Source: Muribaculaceae bacterium
GTDB taxonomy: Bacteria; Bacteroidota; Bacteroidia; Bacteroidales; Muribaculaceae
DNA: 64,000 nt
Assembly: GCA_017624155.1 (NCBI GenBank)
Contig: JAGANS010000005.1
Span: forward strand, 21,006-85,005
Reading direction: 5' to 3'
Of this stretch, positions 18,415 to 27,028 are shown one piece after another. The first letter of the stretch is position 1. Each line of letters begins with the position of its first letter. Under the pieces are notes generated by a model. The model saw nothing but the letters and a program-made list of their open reading frames with translations. It searched no databases and was not told the origin of the DNA. The position numbers were made by a program, and so were the translations under genes.

Positions 18415-18450
18415 AGTAGTAATAAGTTTTTCTGTTTTCTATAAGCATAA

Positions 18451-18458
18451 CAAAATTA
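18451..18458 (-). promoter_or_regulatory. Putative -7 box of the glutaminase-like gene
   Basis: Minus-strand TAATTTTG lies 36 nt before the start codon. No good TTG sits 20 nt upstream. Confidence 0.4.
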
Positions 18459-18490
18459 TGCTTTCAATGGTTGTGAAAGCGTGTTTTTTA

Positions 18491-18522
18491 TTTGGCGCTT
18501 AAGTAAATTTGTGTTAAATTTG
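18491..18522 (+). promoter_or_regulatory. Promoter of the TPR histidine kinase gene
   Basis: TTTG at 18491-18494, 20-nt spacer, TAAATTTG at 18515-18522. A second TAAATTTG copy occurs 11 nt earlier (18504-18511) without a partner -33 box. The start codon is 19 nt downstream of the box. Confidence 0.65.
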
Positions 18523-18541
18523 TGACAAAATACGCATTTGA

Positions 18542-20671
18542 ATGAACAACAAATTATATACAATACTTGGGAAAGCGCTCATACTGCTTGTCTTATCTCA
18601 TTTATCTTTTGTCGACAGTTATGCCGGTATATATAATTATGATGGAATCATAGCGAATCTAAATAAAAAATTGTCATCAGACTGCACTCCGGGCGACAGC
18701 ATTACCATCTTGACTAATATCTTTGATATTCTGCAAGTTTCTGGTTCTCCGAAGGCTGATTCGATTGCCGAGCAGATATATCAGGTGGCCAGGCGCCATG
18801 AAAAGGAGCGCACAGCCCTTGAGATGCTGCGTCACCGTGCTAACTGCAATAATCGCAATCTTGACGTGCTTGATGAGCTGGATGCCCGGCTTGGTGAATT
18901 TGATGAAACGCCCGACTCAAGGCAGACCAAAACCTTTATCGCCTTTTCCCGCAACTACTATTACGCACATTATGCTGACGAGGAAACACGGCGCCGTCGT
19001 TTCGACGAGCAGTTGCAGAAGGTATCGGTGAATCCACCGACCAATCTGTATGAAAGCATTGAGTTGCTCCATGCCGTGTGCATGTATATATCTCTTGAAT
19101 CGAAGGGAGAACTGCTTGTAGAATATATCGACCGCCTCGGCAAACTTGTCGATAGGTTGCCGCCCGACAATGTCGAGTTGCGGAGTGCTTATAATGTTCA
19201 GGCTGCGATCGCATTTTCACAAGCCGGAGAAACCCAGAAGGCTGTTGACGCCGACCTGCGGCTCATCGGAATAATGGATTCGCTGCGCAACTATTACTCA
19301 TCCAACGGGCGCCCATACCGCTCGTATGGAGCCAACCGCTATATCGTATATACACGCTTGCTGAGCAACTGGGAAAAGCTACCTGAAGAGGATGTGCGCA
19401 AGTATTATGAGATGGCCCGTAAATTTGCGGCAGATGATCCCAGGGCGGCTGCCACTTATGCCAAAGCGCCGCTGCCCGATATTTACTATGCGATGGCTAC
19501 AAAGGATTATGCCAAGGCCCGCGACCTGATACAGAGGCATATAGATGAGCCGTTGGTTAAAAACCGCCGCAGCCAGTTGCTGCGATATCTTATAATCGCA
19601 TCGGAGGCTCTTGGTGACAAAGACTCATTACTGTATGCGTCCCGCGAATACAACCGCATGCTTGAGCAGTCGATCAACGACCGCATGCAGGAGCGATATA
19701 AGGAGCTTCAGATAATTTATGACTCGTATGAATTCAAGCAGGAATATGAGAAGTTGCGTACCGAGAAGAGCGAGAATGAAAGCCGGATGCAACGCAATAT
19801 TATCATAATAGTGTTGGCGGCCCTGATAATATTGCTGATTCTTGTATTCTTCCTTGTGAAGCAATACCGTCATTCGCGTAAACTGGCTGCTACATTAAAA
19901 ATAGCCAATGATTCGCTGAAGACCGAACGCGACACACTGCGGGCATCGCAGGCGGCACTTACCAAGGCCCGTGACGCGGCATTGCTGTCCAACCAGTTTA
20001 CAACCGATTATATCAAGAACATGAGCAACGAGGTGACGGTGCCGCTCAATGCAATCGTGGAGTATTCGCGCCTTATAGTCGACTGCACGGATTCCAATGA
20101 TAGGCCGTATCTTGAGCGTTATGCCGAACAGGTTGAGTCAAATTGTGCATTCCTTACCGCGATTGTGAATGATGTCCTCCATCTGTCGGAAATCGAAAGC
20201 GAACAAGTGAGTCTGCGTCGCGAACTTGTCGACCTGCGCCACGTGGCTGAAATATCGGTAGAGGCCATCAGGTCTATGGTGCCTAAGAGTGTGGAGATCG
20301 TGTTAGATTCCGAATCCTCAAATCCCGACACATATACCGATCCCCGCCGTGTGCAGCAGATACTCATCAACGTGCTCAGCAATGCGGCCAAGTATACGCG
20401 TCAGGGCCGTATATTTCTCGAATGTCATATTGTGGATGGCGGCAAGTCGGTAGCCATTGCTGTGTCGGATACAGGCCCCGGTATTCCGGCAGAAGAGAAG
20501 GAGCGCATATTCGAGCGTTTTGTAAAACTCGACAAGAACGCTACGGGCATAGGCCTCGGGCTGCCTATCTCGCGCCTGCTGGCCCGCATGCTTGGCGGCG
20601 ACCTGGTGCTTGATACCACCTATACCCATGGCGCGCGATTCATACTTACGCTGCCTTATGTGATAAAATGA
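18542..20671 (+). CDS. TPR-containing histidine kinase homologue with Asn in place of the phosphoacceptor His
   Basis: 709-residue membrane protein. A signal peptide (about 1-28) leads into a periplasmic helical, TPR-like sensor region to about residue 400. One TM segment (418-439) and a short coiled coil precede the kinase core. The dimerisation box reads MSNEVTVPLNAI, so the usual His of MSHEIRTPL is Asn496. The codon is AAC. The ATP-binding domain looks intact: N box Asn610/Asn614, G1 DTGPGI near 643, F box FERFVK, G2 GIGLGL near 669. No receiver or output domain and no response regulator is adjacent. Either a pseudokinase/phosphatase or a partner for another kinase; both are inferences. 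Confidence 0.85.
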   Translation: MNNKLYTILGKALILLVLSHLSFVDSYAGIYNYDGIIANLNKKLSSDCTPGDSITILTNIFDILQVSGSPKADSIAEQIYQVARRHEKERTALEMLRHRANCNNRNLDVLDELDARLGEFDETPDSRQTKTFIAFSRNYYYAHYADEETRRRRFDEQLQKVSVNPPTNLYESIELLHAVCMYISLESKGELLVEYIDRLGKLVDRLPPDNVELRSAYNVQAAIAFSQAGETQKAVDADLRLIGIMDSLRNYYSSNGRPYRSYGANRYIVYTRLLSNWEKLPEEDVRKYYEMARKFAADDPRAAATYAKAPLPDIYYAMATKDYAKARDLIQRHIDEPLVKNRRSQLLRYLIIASEALGDKDSLLYASREYNRMLEQSINDRMQERYKELQIIYDSYEFKQEYEKLRTEKSENESRMQRNIIIIVLAALIILLILVFFLVKQYRHSRKLAATLKIANDSLKTERDTLRASQAALTKARDAALLSNQFTTDYIKNMSNEVTVPLNAIVEYSRLIVDCTDSNDRPYLERYAEQVESNCAFLTAIVNDVLHLSEIESEQVSLRRELVDLRHVAEISVEAIRSMVPKSVEIVLDSESSNPDTYTDPRRVQQILINVLSNAAKYTRQGRIFLECHIVDGGKSVAIAVSDTGPGIPAEEKERIFERFVKLDKNATGIGLGLPISRLLARMLGGDLVLDTTYTHGARFILTLPYVIK

Positions 20672-20673
20672 TG

Positions 20674-23238
20674 TCAGAATGTGACGTGTACGGCGATGCG
20701 TAATCCCGAGCGGTCGATTTTATACGGCACATTGCGATAATTAAGACGCCACACATAATCGACTCGCAACACCTTGAATATGTTCTCAATCCCGACCGAT
20801 GCCTCCATATAGGGGCCTCGGTCGAGTTTTGTAATGCCTGTTCCGTCGGGGAAGCGTAGCAGGTCGTCATGCAGAGCGGGGTTGCATCTGTCGGCAAGGG
20901 TACCCCAATATCCGCGGAAGGCAAATACTTCGCGCAGTTTCAGGTTCCTGACATAAGGGATAAAGTTGAGGAGCGCCCCGTTGGCCCAGTATGTGAAGTC
21001 CCACGAGGCGAAGGTCGTGGTCAGGAATTCCATAGGATTCATGAGTGTATAACTGCGAGGCTCTATTATATACGACAGGTTGACATTAGGAGTAAAGATG
21101 CTCAGGAAGGGCGATGAACTCCATACATGGCCGGCGCCGATGTAGGTGTCGAGGTACCCGAAGGCCGAGAACCACCAGCGCTTGGCTACGTCGAGCTCTG
21201 TCTTGTTTACACTGTATCTTGTGCCGAGAAAGCCTTTGGGCGCTAAGGTATGCATGAGGGTGATGGCCGGTGCGTCGAGGTTTACCGGTATACGGTATGT
21301 ACGTGTTTGAAAGAATTTTTCGCCCGGCGCATACCTGAGTGTGAGTTCGACGTTATTCTCAGTAAAGTGCCCTACCGCCTCGCCGGCTGTGGTGACGAGC
21401 GGCATTGTCGGCGCTGCTTGCCGCCAGGTGTTGGCTACAGCGAGATTGACTGTAAAGTTGGACCGGGTCTCGTAGTTGAAGGCGAGCTTGTTCTGCCGGC
21501 GATATACCGCGCGATCGTCGCTCATACGCTTTAGTGACAGGACAATGTTATCAGGCGAGGTGAACATATAGTTCTGCCCGGGACGCTCGAAATCGTATGA
21601 TGAGTTGAAGCGTATCGACTGAACCGGAAACTCGCGCGAATGATTTTCTTTGTCGATAAACGAGTATTCAGCCTCGGCACTGTATTTCCAACGGTGGTCT
21701 TTGAAGCCGTATGCTGTATAGAAGCGTCCGAACCATCGTGGCGACAGAGCGGCGGTAGTCATACCCCCTGCTCTGAGGCGAACGCGTTCGAGCGAATTGA
21801 AGCTGAGGACAGAGTTTACCGGGCCGAAGTCAAAGTAGCTGGGATTGCCGGTGGCGACGTATCCCGAGAATGCGACCTTGAGGACCTTCTCGCCCCAGTA
21901 ATACAGGGGTACCGACCGTAATTTGCGCATCAGCTCGGCTACGCTGCCCTCGCCTCTGGCAATACGGCTCATGCGCGCCTTGTTCCAATATTCGTCGTCG
22001 CGCGAGGCTGCTCCCTCGACCTGTACAACCTTGCCGTCGCCACGGAACACTTCATCGTCAATCTGTCCGAATGAGTGAGCGGCATAGTTGGTGCTACGGT
22101 TGGCATACAGACCAGTTGCCTTGCCCAGAATGCTGAATTCTATGGTGAGAATGTCGGATGTCTTCAGGCGCGAGCCGTCGGGTGCGCGCTCATACGATTG
22201 ACTGATATAGAGGTTGTCGACAAAATTGAGGTTGATCTCGCGCGGCAGGTGCATCTCCACTTTGCGGATAAACATTGTGGAGTCGTTCTCGGGAACATAT
22301 ACGTGGCCCATGAAGCCGAATGAGGCATGATTGTGGGGATAGAATGACAGCACTATGCATCGCTCGCCTGCCACCTCGACGGTGTCGGTAAGATAAAATT
22401 TATAGAAATCGGGGGCGATTCGGCTCAGGGGGCTTACGAAGCGGTTTTGCAGCAGCGTGATATCGTTCTGATACAGGTCGATCTCACGCATTATATCCTC
22501 CATGAAAGTGCGCATTGAAGCCTGGTCCACGATTTCGTCGATGCCGGCCGAGCGTATGCCGTTGACAATCTCGCGCTGCGCGCCCGGTTCACGTCGGAAG
22601 TTCTCGCGCGAGGCTTTTTCCTTGATCATAAGGCTCAGGTAAGGTTTGCCCGACACCTCCGAGGTGTCGACATGTTCGGCCAAAAATGGGAACCGGCTCA
22701 TCATGGCATTGTGGTCCTCGACTGTGAAGTCATTAAGCCCGAGGACTATGCGTTCATACTTGTCGTAGGCATAATAGTCGTTGCGCAGCGGGTCGGTCAT
22801 CGGCGCGCGTTCCTTGAGCCTTTTTGCGAACTCCACCGCCGGGTTGTTTTTCTTTGAATATTTACCCTTGTGCACCACAACCTCGCGGAGCTCGGTAGTG
22901 GACGGCGACATGTATACGGCATATATATTGACGCGACCACGTTTTATGGGCAGAATCTTCTTGTCATAGCCGAGGCATGTCACCTGTAATGCCCGGGTAT
23001 TCACCGGTACCGAGATTTCAAATATACCGTCGGCACCGGCTACGCATCCGCGGTCGCTGCCGGCTGCCATCACCGAGGCATAAGGCAGTGGCTCGTCGCT
23101 GATGGAGTCGCGCACGATGCCGCGCACAAAATATGTGTCGGCTCGGCCCATAATGCAGCCGGCCATAATAAAAAACAGGGCAAGTATCGCGCGAGTATGC
23201 CGGGAAGGATGTATATTTGCAGAGAAATTCAAATTCAC
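20674..23238 (-). CDS. DUF5686 outer-membrane protein with N-terminal carboxypeptidase-regulatory-like domain
   Basis: 854-residue predicted outer-membrane protein. A signal peptide (hydrophobic stretch ILALFFIMAGC) is followed by a carboxypeptidase D regulatory-like beta-sandwich (VRGIVRDSISDEPLPYASV, about 37-110). A long DUF5686 region with amphipathic strands follows and finishes with an aromatic residue (HVTF), as expected for a barrel. Function is unknown. The only usable starts before the signal sequence are a GTG at 23238 and a TTG two codons later; I use GTG. That start is only 4 nt from the start of the divergent CYTH gene, so each promoter must lie in the other gene. The C-terminus is 2 nt from the convergent kinase gene. 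Confidence 0.82.
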   Translation of the reverse strand: MNLNFSANIHPSRHTRAILALFFIMAGCIMGRADTYFVRGIVRDSISDEPLPYASVMAAGSDRGCVAGADGIFEISVPVNTRALQVTCLGYDKKILPIKRGRVNIYAVYMSPSTTELREVVVHKGKYSKKNNPAVEFAKRLKERAPMTDPLRNDYYAYDKYERIVLGLNDFTVEDHNAMMSRFPFLAEHVDTSEVSGKPYLSLMIKEKASRENFRREPGAQREIVNGIRSAGIDEIVDQASMRTFMEDIMREIDLYQNDITLLQNRFVSPLSRIAPDFYKFYLTDTVEVAGERCIVLSFYPHNHASFGFMGHVYVPENDSTMFIRKVEMHLPREINLNFVDNLYISQSYERAPDGSRLKTSDILTIEFSILGKATGLYANRSTNYAAHSFGQIDDEVFRGDGKVVQVEGAASRDDEYWNKARMSRIARGEGSVAELMRKLRSVPLYYWGEKVLKVAFSGYVATGNPSYFDFGPVNSVLSFNSLERVRLRAGGMTTAALSPRWFGRFYTAYGFKDHRWKYSAEAEYSFIDKENHSREFPVQSIRFNSSYDFERPGQNYMFTSPDNIVLSLKRMSDDRAVYRRQNKLAFNYETRSNFTVNLAVANTWRQAAPTMPLVTTAGEAVGHFTENNVELTLRYAPGEKFFQTRTYRIPVNLDAPAITLMHTLAPKGFLGTRYSVNKTELDVAKRWWFSAFGYLDTYIGAGHVWSSSPFLSIFTPNVNLSYIIEPRSYTLMNPMEFLTTTFASWDFTYWANGALLNFIPYVRNLKLREVFAFRGYWGTLADRCNPALHDDLLRFPDGTGITKLDRGPYMEASVGIENIFKVLRVDYVWRLNYRNVPYKIDRSGLRIAVHVTF
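23212..23219 (+). promoter_or_regulatory. Putative -7 box of the CYTH gene, inside the DUF5686 coding region
   Basis: TATATTTG lies 23 nt before the CYTH start codon and overlaps the signal-peptide codons of the opposite gene. No clear -33 partner. Confidence 0.4.
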
Positions 23239-23242
23239 TGAT

Positions 23243-23698
23243 ATGGCAAAAGAGATTGAACGAAAATATTTGGTGACCGATGACAGTTATCGCAGCCTTG
23301 CTGCCTCGCGGGCCGAAATATCGCAAGGCTATATCTCGGCCGACCCTGACCACACGGTGCGTGTACGTATAAGGGACAGCCGCGGCTTTATCACCGTAAA
23401 GACACGCAATATCGGTGCCGTGCGCAATGAGTGGGAATATGAGATACCTCTTGCCGACTCCCGCGCGATGCTTGCCGCAGCATGCAGCTCGGTACTGTCC
23501 AAGACCCGCTATATCGTGCCGGCTACCGACGGCCTGCGATGGGAGGTCGACGAGTTTCACGGCTGTCTCGACGGCCTGGTGGTGGCCGAGATCGAATTGC
23601 CACGCGAGGATTATCCTGTTGACAGCCCGGCATTCATCGGCCGCGAGGTGACAGGCGATCCCCGCTACTATAATTCTAATCTCGCCGCTCAAGTCTGA
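23243..23698 (+). CDS. CYTH domain protein (triphosphate tunnel metalloenzyme family)
   Basis: 151-residue protein made of one CYTH domain. It opens with the diagnostic EIERKYLV (residues 4-11), then alternating basic and acidic strands (TVRVRIRD, FITVKTR, EYEIPL, VAEIELP) that line the tunnel. Members bind triphosphates and divalent metal; many hydrolyse tripolyphosphate or thiamine triphosphate, some make cAMP. The bacterial short form usually acts as a triphosphatase, but substrate cannot be decided here. I start at the ATG at 23243, since the conserved motif follows at once and the in-frame upstream codons lie in the divergent gene. The 3' end overlaps the convergent rlmD gene by 23 nt. 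Confidence 0.85.
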   Translation: MAKEIERKYLVTDDSYRSLAASRAEISQGYISADPDHTVRVRIRDSRGFITVKTRNIGAVRNEWEYEIPLADSRAMLAAACSSVLSKTRYIVPATDGLRWEVDEFHGCLDGLVVAEIELPREDYPVDSPAFIGREVTGDPRYYNSNLAAQV

Positions 23699-25088
23699 CG
23701 ACGTTTTCCACGTGGTGGGTATGCGGGAACATATCCACAGGCTGTACTGCTACTACACGGTACCGACTGTCGAGCAGGGCCAGGTCGCGGGCCTGAGTAG
23801 CCGGGTTGCAGCTCACGTACACTATGCGTAGGGGAGCCGCGGCCAATATCACATCAACCACATCGGTGTGCATGCCGGCGCGTGGCGGGTCGACGATCAT
23901 CACGTCGGGCCGGCCATTGCTCTCGATAAAGGCGGCATTGAGCACGTCTTTCATGTCGCCGGCATAGAACACCGTGTTCGTGATGCCGTTAACGGACGAG
24001 TTGATGCGGGCATCTTCAATAGCTTCGGGTACATATTCGATGCCTACAACCCTGCGGGCCCTGCGGCTGATAAAATTAGCGATAGTGCCCGTACCGGTAT
24101 ACAGGTCATACACCAGCTCGTCGCCGGTGAGGCCTGCAAAGTCGCGCACTACCTTATATAGCTTGTAGGCCTGCCGAGAGTTGGTCTGATAAAACGATTT
24201 GGGGCCTATACGGAATCTGAGCCCCTCCATCTCCTCCTCGATATACGGACGCCCGGAGTGGAGCAGTACCTCCTGATCGGTGATGGTGTCATTGACCTTG
24301 AGATTGATGACATACATCAGCGAGGTGATGTCGGGGAACTCGCCGCGAATAGCGTCCATCACCTCACGGACGGCCTGCGGGTTGTCCTCGCCGAAACTCA
24401 TCACAGCCATCGACTCGCCGGTGGATGCCATACGCACCATCAGCGTGCGGAGCAGCCCCTGCTGGACACGCAGGTCGTAGAAACTCAACCCGCGGTCGAT
24501 GCCATAGTCCCTGACAAAGTTGCGCAGACGATTGCCGAACTCGCCCTGCAGGTGGCAGCGGTCGATGTCGAGCACCTTGTCGAATGCTCCGGGGATGTGA
24601 AAGCCGGCGCCGTCGCGGTCGTTGAATTCCTCGCCCGAGGCCATCTGCTCGGGAGTGAGCCAGCGTCTGTTGGAGAAGGTATATTCCATCTTGTTGCGAT
24701 ACTCCCATATTGGATCCGAACCTTTTATTGGTGATATTTCGGGCAGTTCCACCTTGGCGATGCGTGTGAGGGCGTCTACGACCTGACGCTGTTTGCAACG
24801 GAGCTGTACCTCGTAGGGCAGATGCTGCCATCGACAGCCGCCGCACATCCCGAAGTAGGGGCAGCGGGGAGCGATGCGCACGTCACCGGGCTCCACGAGT
24901 CGGGTGATACGCCCCTCGGCATAAGATTTACGTTTCTTAGTGACCTGAATGTCCACTACATCGCCCGGGGCGCCATAGGGCACAAACACCACCATATCGT
25001 CGACGCGTGCCAGGGCATTGCCCTCGGCGGCGACGTCGCTTATCGTGATCCCCTCGAGCAGGGGATAGGGTTTACGTTTTCTTGACAC
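23676..25088 (-). CDS. rlmD: 23S rRNA (uracil-5-)-methyltransferase, RlmD/RumA family
   Basis: SAM-dependent RNA m5U methyltransferase. An N-terminal TRAM domain (about 10-65) is followed by the iron-sulfur cysteines Cys76, Cys82 and Cys85 (CPYFGMCGGC), with a likely fourth in RCHLQG near 164. The methyltransferase domain has the SAM motif YDLYTGTGTIANF and the catalytic Cys in VYVSCNPAT near the C-terminus. The Fe-S motif places it with RlmD-like rather than TrmA enzymes; which uridine (1939 or 747) cannot be told. 470 residues is usual. A TAATTTTG box (25113-25120) lies upstream. Confidence 0.92.
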   Translation of the reverse strand: MSRKRKPYPLLEGITISDVAAEGNALARVDDMVVFVPYGAPGDVVDIQVTKKRKSYAEGRITRLVEPGDVRIAPRCPYFGMCGGCRWQHLPYEVQLRCKQRQVVDALTRIAKVELPEISPIKGSDPIWEYRNKMEYTFSNRRWLTPEQMASGEEFNDRDGAGFHIPGAFDKVLDIDRCHLQGEFGNRLRNFVRDYGIDRGLSFYDLRVQQGLLRTLMVRMASTGESMAVMSFGEDNPQAVREVMDAIRGEFPDITSLMYVINLKVNDTITDQEVLLHSGRPYIEEEMEGLRFRIGPKSFYQTNSRQAYKLYKVVRDFAGLTGDELVYDLYTGTGTIANFISRRARRVVGIEYVPEAIEDARINSSVNGITNTVFYAGDMKDVLNAAFIESNGRPDVMIVDPPRAGMHTDVVDVILAAAPLRIVYVSCNPATQARDLALLDSRYRVVAVQPVDMFPHTHHVENVVRLERRD

Positions 25089-25112
25089 TTCTTATCAGTT
25101 TGAAATTTGGTG

Positions 25113-25120
25113 CAAAATTA
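25113..25120 (-). promoter_or_regulatory. Putative -7 box of rlmD
   Basis: Minus-strand TAATTTTG, 24 nt before the start codon. The -33 partner is unclear. Confidence 0.4.
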
Positions 25121-25180
25121 ACCAAAATCCATGAGTTAAAAAAGTAGACAGTCATATACGTCTCTCTTTCGGCCAAATTC

Positions 25181-25211
25181 TTGTCCTAATTGAAAAAATT
25201 AACTATCTTTG
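25181..25211 (+). promoter_or_regulatory. Orphan promoter in a gene-poor gap
   Basis: TTG (25181-25183), 20-nt spacer, TATCTTTG (25204-25211): an ideal Bacteroidetes promoter pointing into a region with no recognised gene. Transcription should begin near 25216. Confidence 0.6.
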
Positions 25212-25546
25212 CAATGTCCGGAAGAGAAATTCCGGCTATTGAAAAGCGCTGCTTTCTTTCTCAGATAGGGAAATCGCCAATTTTACTGACAAGAGAAGAA
25301 GGATGTAAAGCGCTCCACTGTTTGTCGTACCTCGCTGCGGCCATTAGCCGTATATGGATACCTGATCAGCGGAGCTTTTATTCTATCTTGTTCAGTCTTG
25401 TCGGGCGTTTGGCGATGCCTCCTATCTCTGATAAGTGGAATTGGCTCCGCTTTTACATTGTGTTTAATCTGATAATATGGACAGGTATATGATTACATTG
25501 GCGTTTGTCGGCTTGCCGTTGTGGTGTGCCTTGTGGGCTTGCTGTT
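25212..25546 (+). other. Putatively transcribed gap: small RNA or 92-codon reading frame of unknown nature
   Basis: The 458-nt gap between rlmD and the DUF6850 gene has no recognised gene. After the orphan promoter the sequence starts with a perfect 6-bp hairpin (CCGGAA / TTCCGG, 25219-25236). One frame is open from ATG 25214 to the stop ending at 25492 (92 codons). Its product is rich in Cys, Trp and Arg and matches nothing I know. A second 28-codon frame (25477-25563) encodes a hydrophobic peptide that overlaps the convergent gene. No tRNA, tmRNA, RNase P or SRP RNA signature is visible. It could be a small RNA, an untranslated antisense leader or a decayed gene. Confidence 0.35.
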
Positions 25547-27028
25547 TTAAAGTGAAACTGTGAATTTGGCTTCGAGTGAGTTGCCTGCCTTGGTGTGGGT
25601 CGCCAAAAACGACAGTCCCAGTGCGGCCGATGCTGTGACTTCGCGGTGATAGCCGATGTTAAGTCCGACGGTGTCATTGCTGCCGGACAGACGGTCGAAG
25701 CGGTGCAGACAGTCACTGATAATGGCATCGGATAGTGATTTAAAGCCGATGATATCGGTGTCGATGTTGCGCTGCATGCAGTATGACACGCCGGCGGATA
25801 TAAGCGAACGATGTGCTTTATAGAGCAAAGCGGGACGCAAACCGAGCGACCAGGCATTATAGCCGAGACGTCGCTCGGGCGAGAGATACTCGAAGCTATT
25901 GTGCTTATACTCCGCGTTGGCGGTAAAGGAAAGAGTGATTTTTCGAAGATGTCTTACGCCTGCTGTACGGACACCGATAGTTCTTCCGTCGGCACTGAAC
26001 ATGTCGAGGGCCGTGATAACTGGGTATACGCCGGCCGATGCGTCGCCGAAGATGTTTTCGGTACCTTTGCGTCGCCACAGGTCGGTGTATATTGCGGCCG
26101 ACACACAGTCTCCGCATGTACCGCTGCGATAGCCGGCTGAGAACCGTGCGGTTTCATGCCTGATATGCGACAAAGGCAGGCTGTTCAGATCCTTGAGCAG
26201 ATAATCGATGTTCATTACAGACACTTCCGCCGCGCCGATAACCCCGGCTCTGTTGGCGGGAAGAAGGTCGATCGACAGAGTATAGCGGTCGCCGCTGTAG
26301 TGGGTATTCTTGCCGAGTGAATTGAATCGGTTGTAGGCCATACCGAGGCCGGTGAGATGATACACGACCGGCTCGCCGAGTTCGCTCATGAACATTATAG
26401 AACTCGATTGCTTGTATTTACGGTATGCTGCTGATGCTGCCAGGATATAAGTGCCACCGACATGATAGCCTGCGCCGGCCTTGAGATCGAGAGTTCCTGA
26501 TACGTTGCGTTGTCGCGGGTCGCGGCTGCGGTAGGACAGCGCTGCGATATAGTTCATCGAGGCTCCCCAGTCGAGACGACTGCCGCGGTGTGAGTATCCG
26601 CCGCCGAAGCTGTAGTTTTCGATCTTCATACGACCGCCTACTGTATCGGCCAAAGCATAGGGAAAGGTGACATCGTAGTCTGCGGATTCGATTATGCCGT
26701 CGGAGCGGCGATAGCCGTTACTGTAGGCGGCATCACCCCATATAGCGGCGCTGAGGTTTCCGAGCGGCATAAATGTGGAAGCATCGAAGAATCCCTTGCG
26801 TATCAGCATGTCGCCGATCCATCCTGCTTCGAGGCTGCTGAGACGCTCATGATGGCTGTATGCCGTAAGTGCCGGATTGGACAATGGCATCTGACTGCAA
26901 TAGTTGTATGGCAGTGAATATTCGTATAATCTGTCGATGGGCGACAGAGCGGAAGCATCCCGCGCGCTTGTTGTAAGTAGAGCAAGCGCCGGGATGATAA
27001 ATTTGAGGCTGTTGGTCGGGAGTTTCAC
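25547..27028 (-). CDS. DUF6850 family outer-membrane beta-barrel protein
   Basis: 493-residue exported protein: a signal peptide (about 1-27) and then alternating aromatic/polar strands typical of an outer-membrane barrel, ending in KFTVSL. It resembles the DUF6850 family, usually found beside DUF4876 and a TonB-dependent receptor. That is the arrangement here. Start is GTG at 27028, overlapping the DUF4876 stop (GTGA), so translation is coupled. Last gene of the operon. Function is unknown; a pore or assembly partner for the receptor is an inference. Confidence 0.8.
   Translation of the reverse strand: MKLPTNSLKFIIPALALLTTSARDASALSPIDRLYEYSLPYNYCSQMPLSNPALTAYSHHERLSSLEAGWIGDMLIRKGFFDASTFMPLGNLSAAIWGDAAYSNGYRRSDGIIESADYDVTFPYALADTVGGRMKIENYSFGGGYSHRGSRLDWGASMNYIAALSYRSRDPRQRNVSGTLDLKAGAGYHVGGTYILAASAAYRKYKQSSSIMFMSELGEPVVYHLTGLGMAYNRFNSLGKNTHYSGDRYTLSIDLLPANRAGVIGAAEVSVMNIDYLLKDLNSLPLSHIRHETARFSAGYRSGTCGDCVSAAIYTDLWRRKGTENIFGDASAGVYPVITALDMFSADGRTIGVRTAGVRHLRKITLSFTANAEYKHNSFEYLSPERRLGYNAWSLGLRPALLYKAHRSLISAGVSYCMQRNIDTDIIGFKSLSDAIISDCLHRFDRLSGSNDTVGLNIGYHREVTASAALGLSFLATHTKAGNSLEAKFTVSL

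Noticed and set aside
18504-18522. TAAATTTGTGT direct repeat as a possible operator
   Set aside because: The second copy is well explained as the -7 box at the right spacing; the first copy may be chance in AT-rich DNA, and no dyad is present.
25089-25546. tRNA, tmRNA, RNase P or SRP RNA in the largest gap
   Set aside because: I looked for T-loop, CCA-end and conserved-core sequence signatures and saw none; only a short hairpin and a promoter can be supported.
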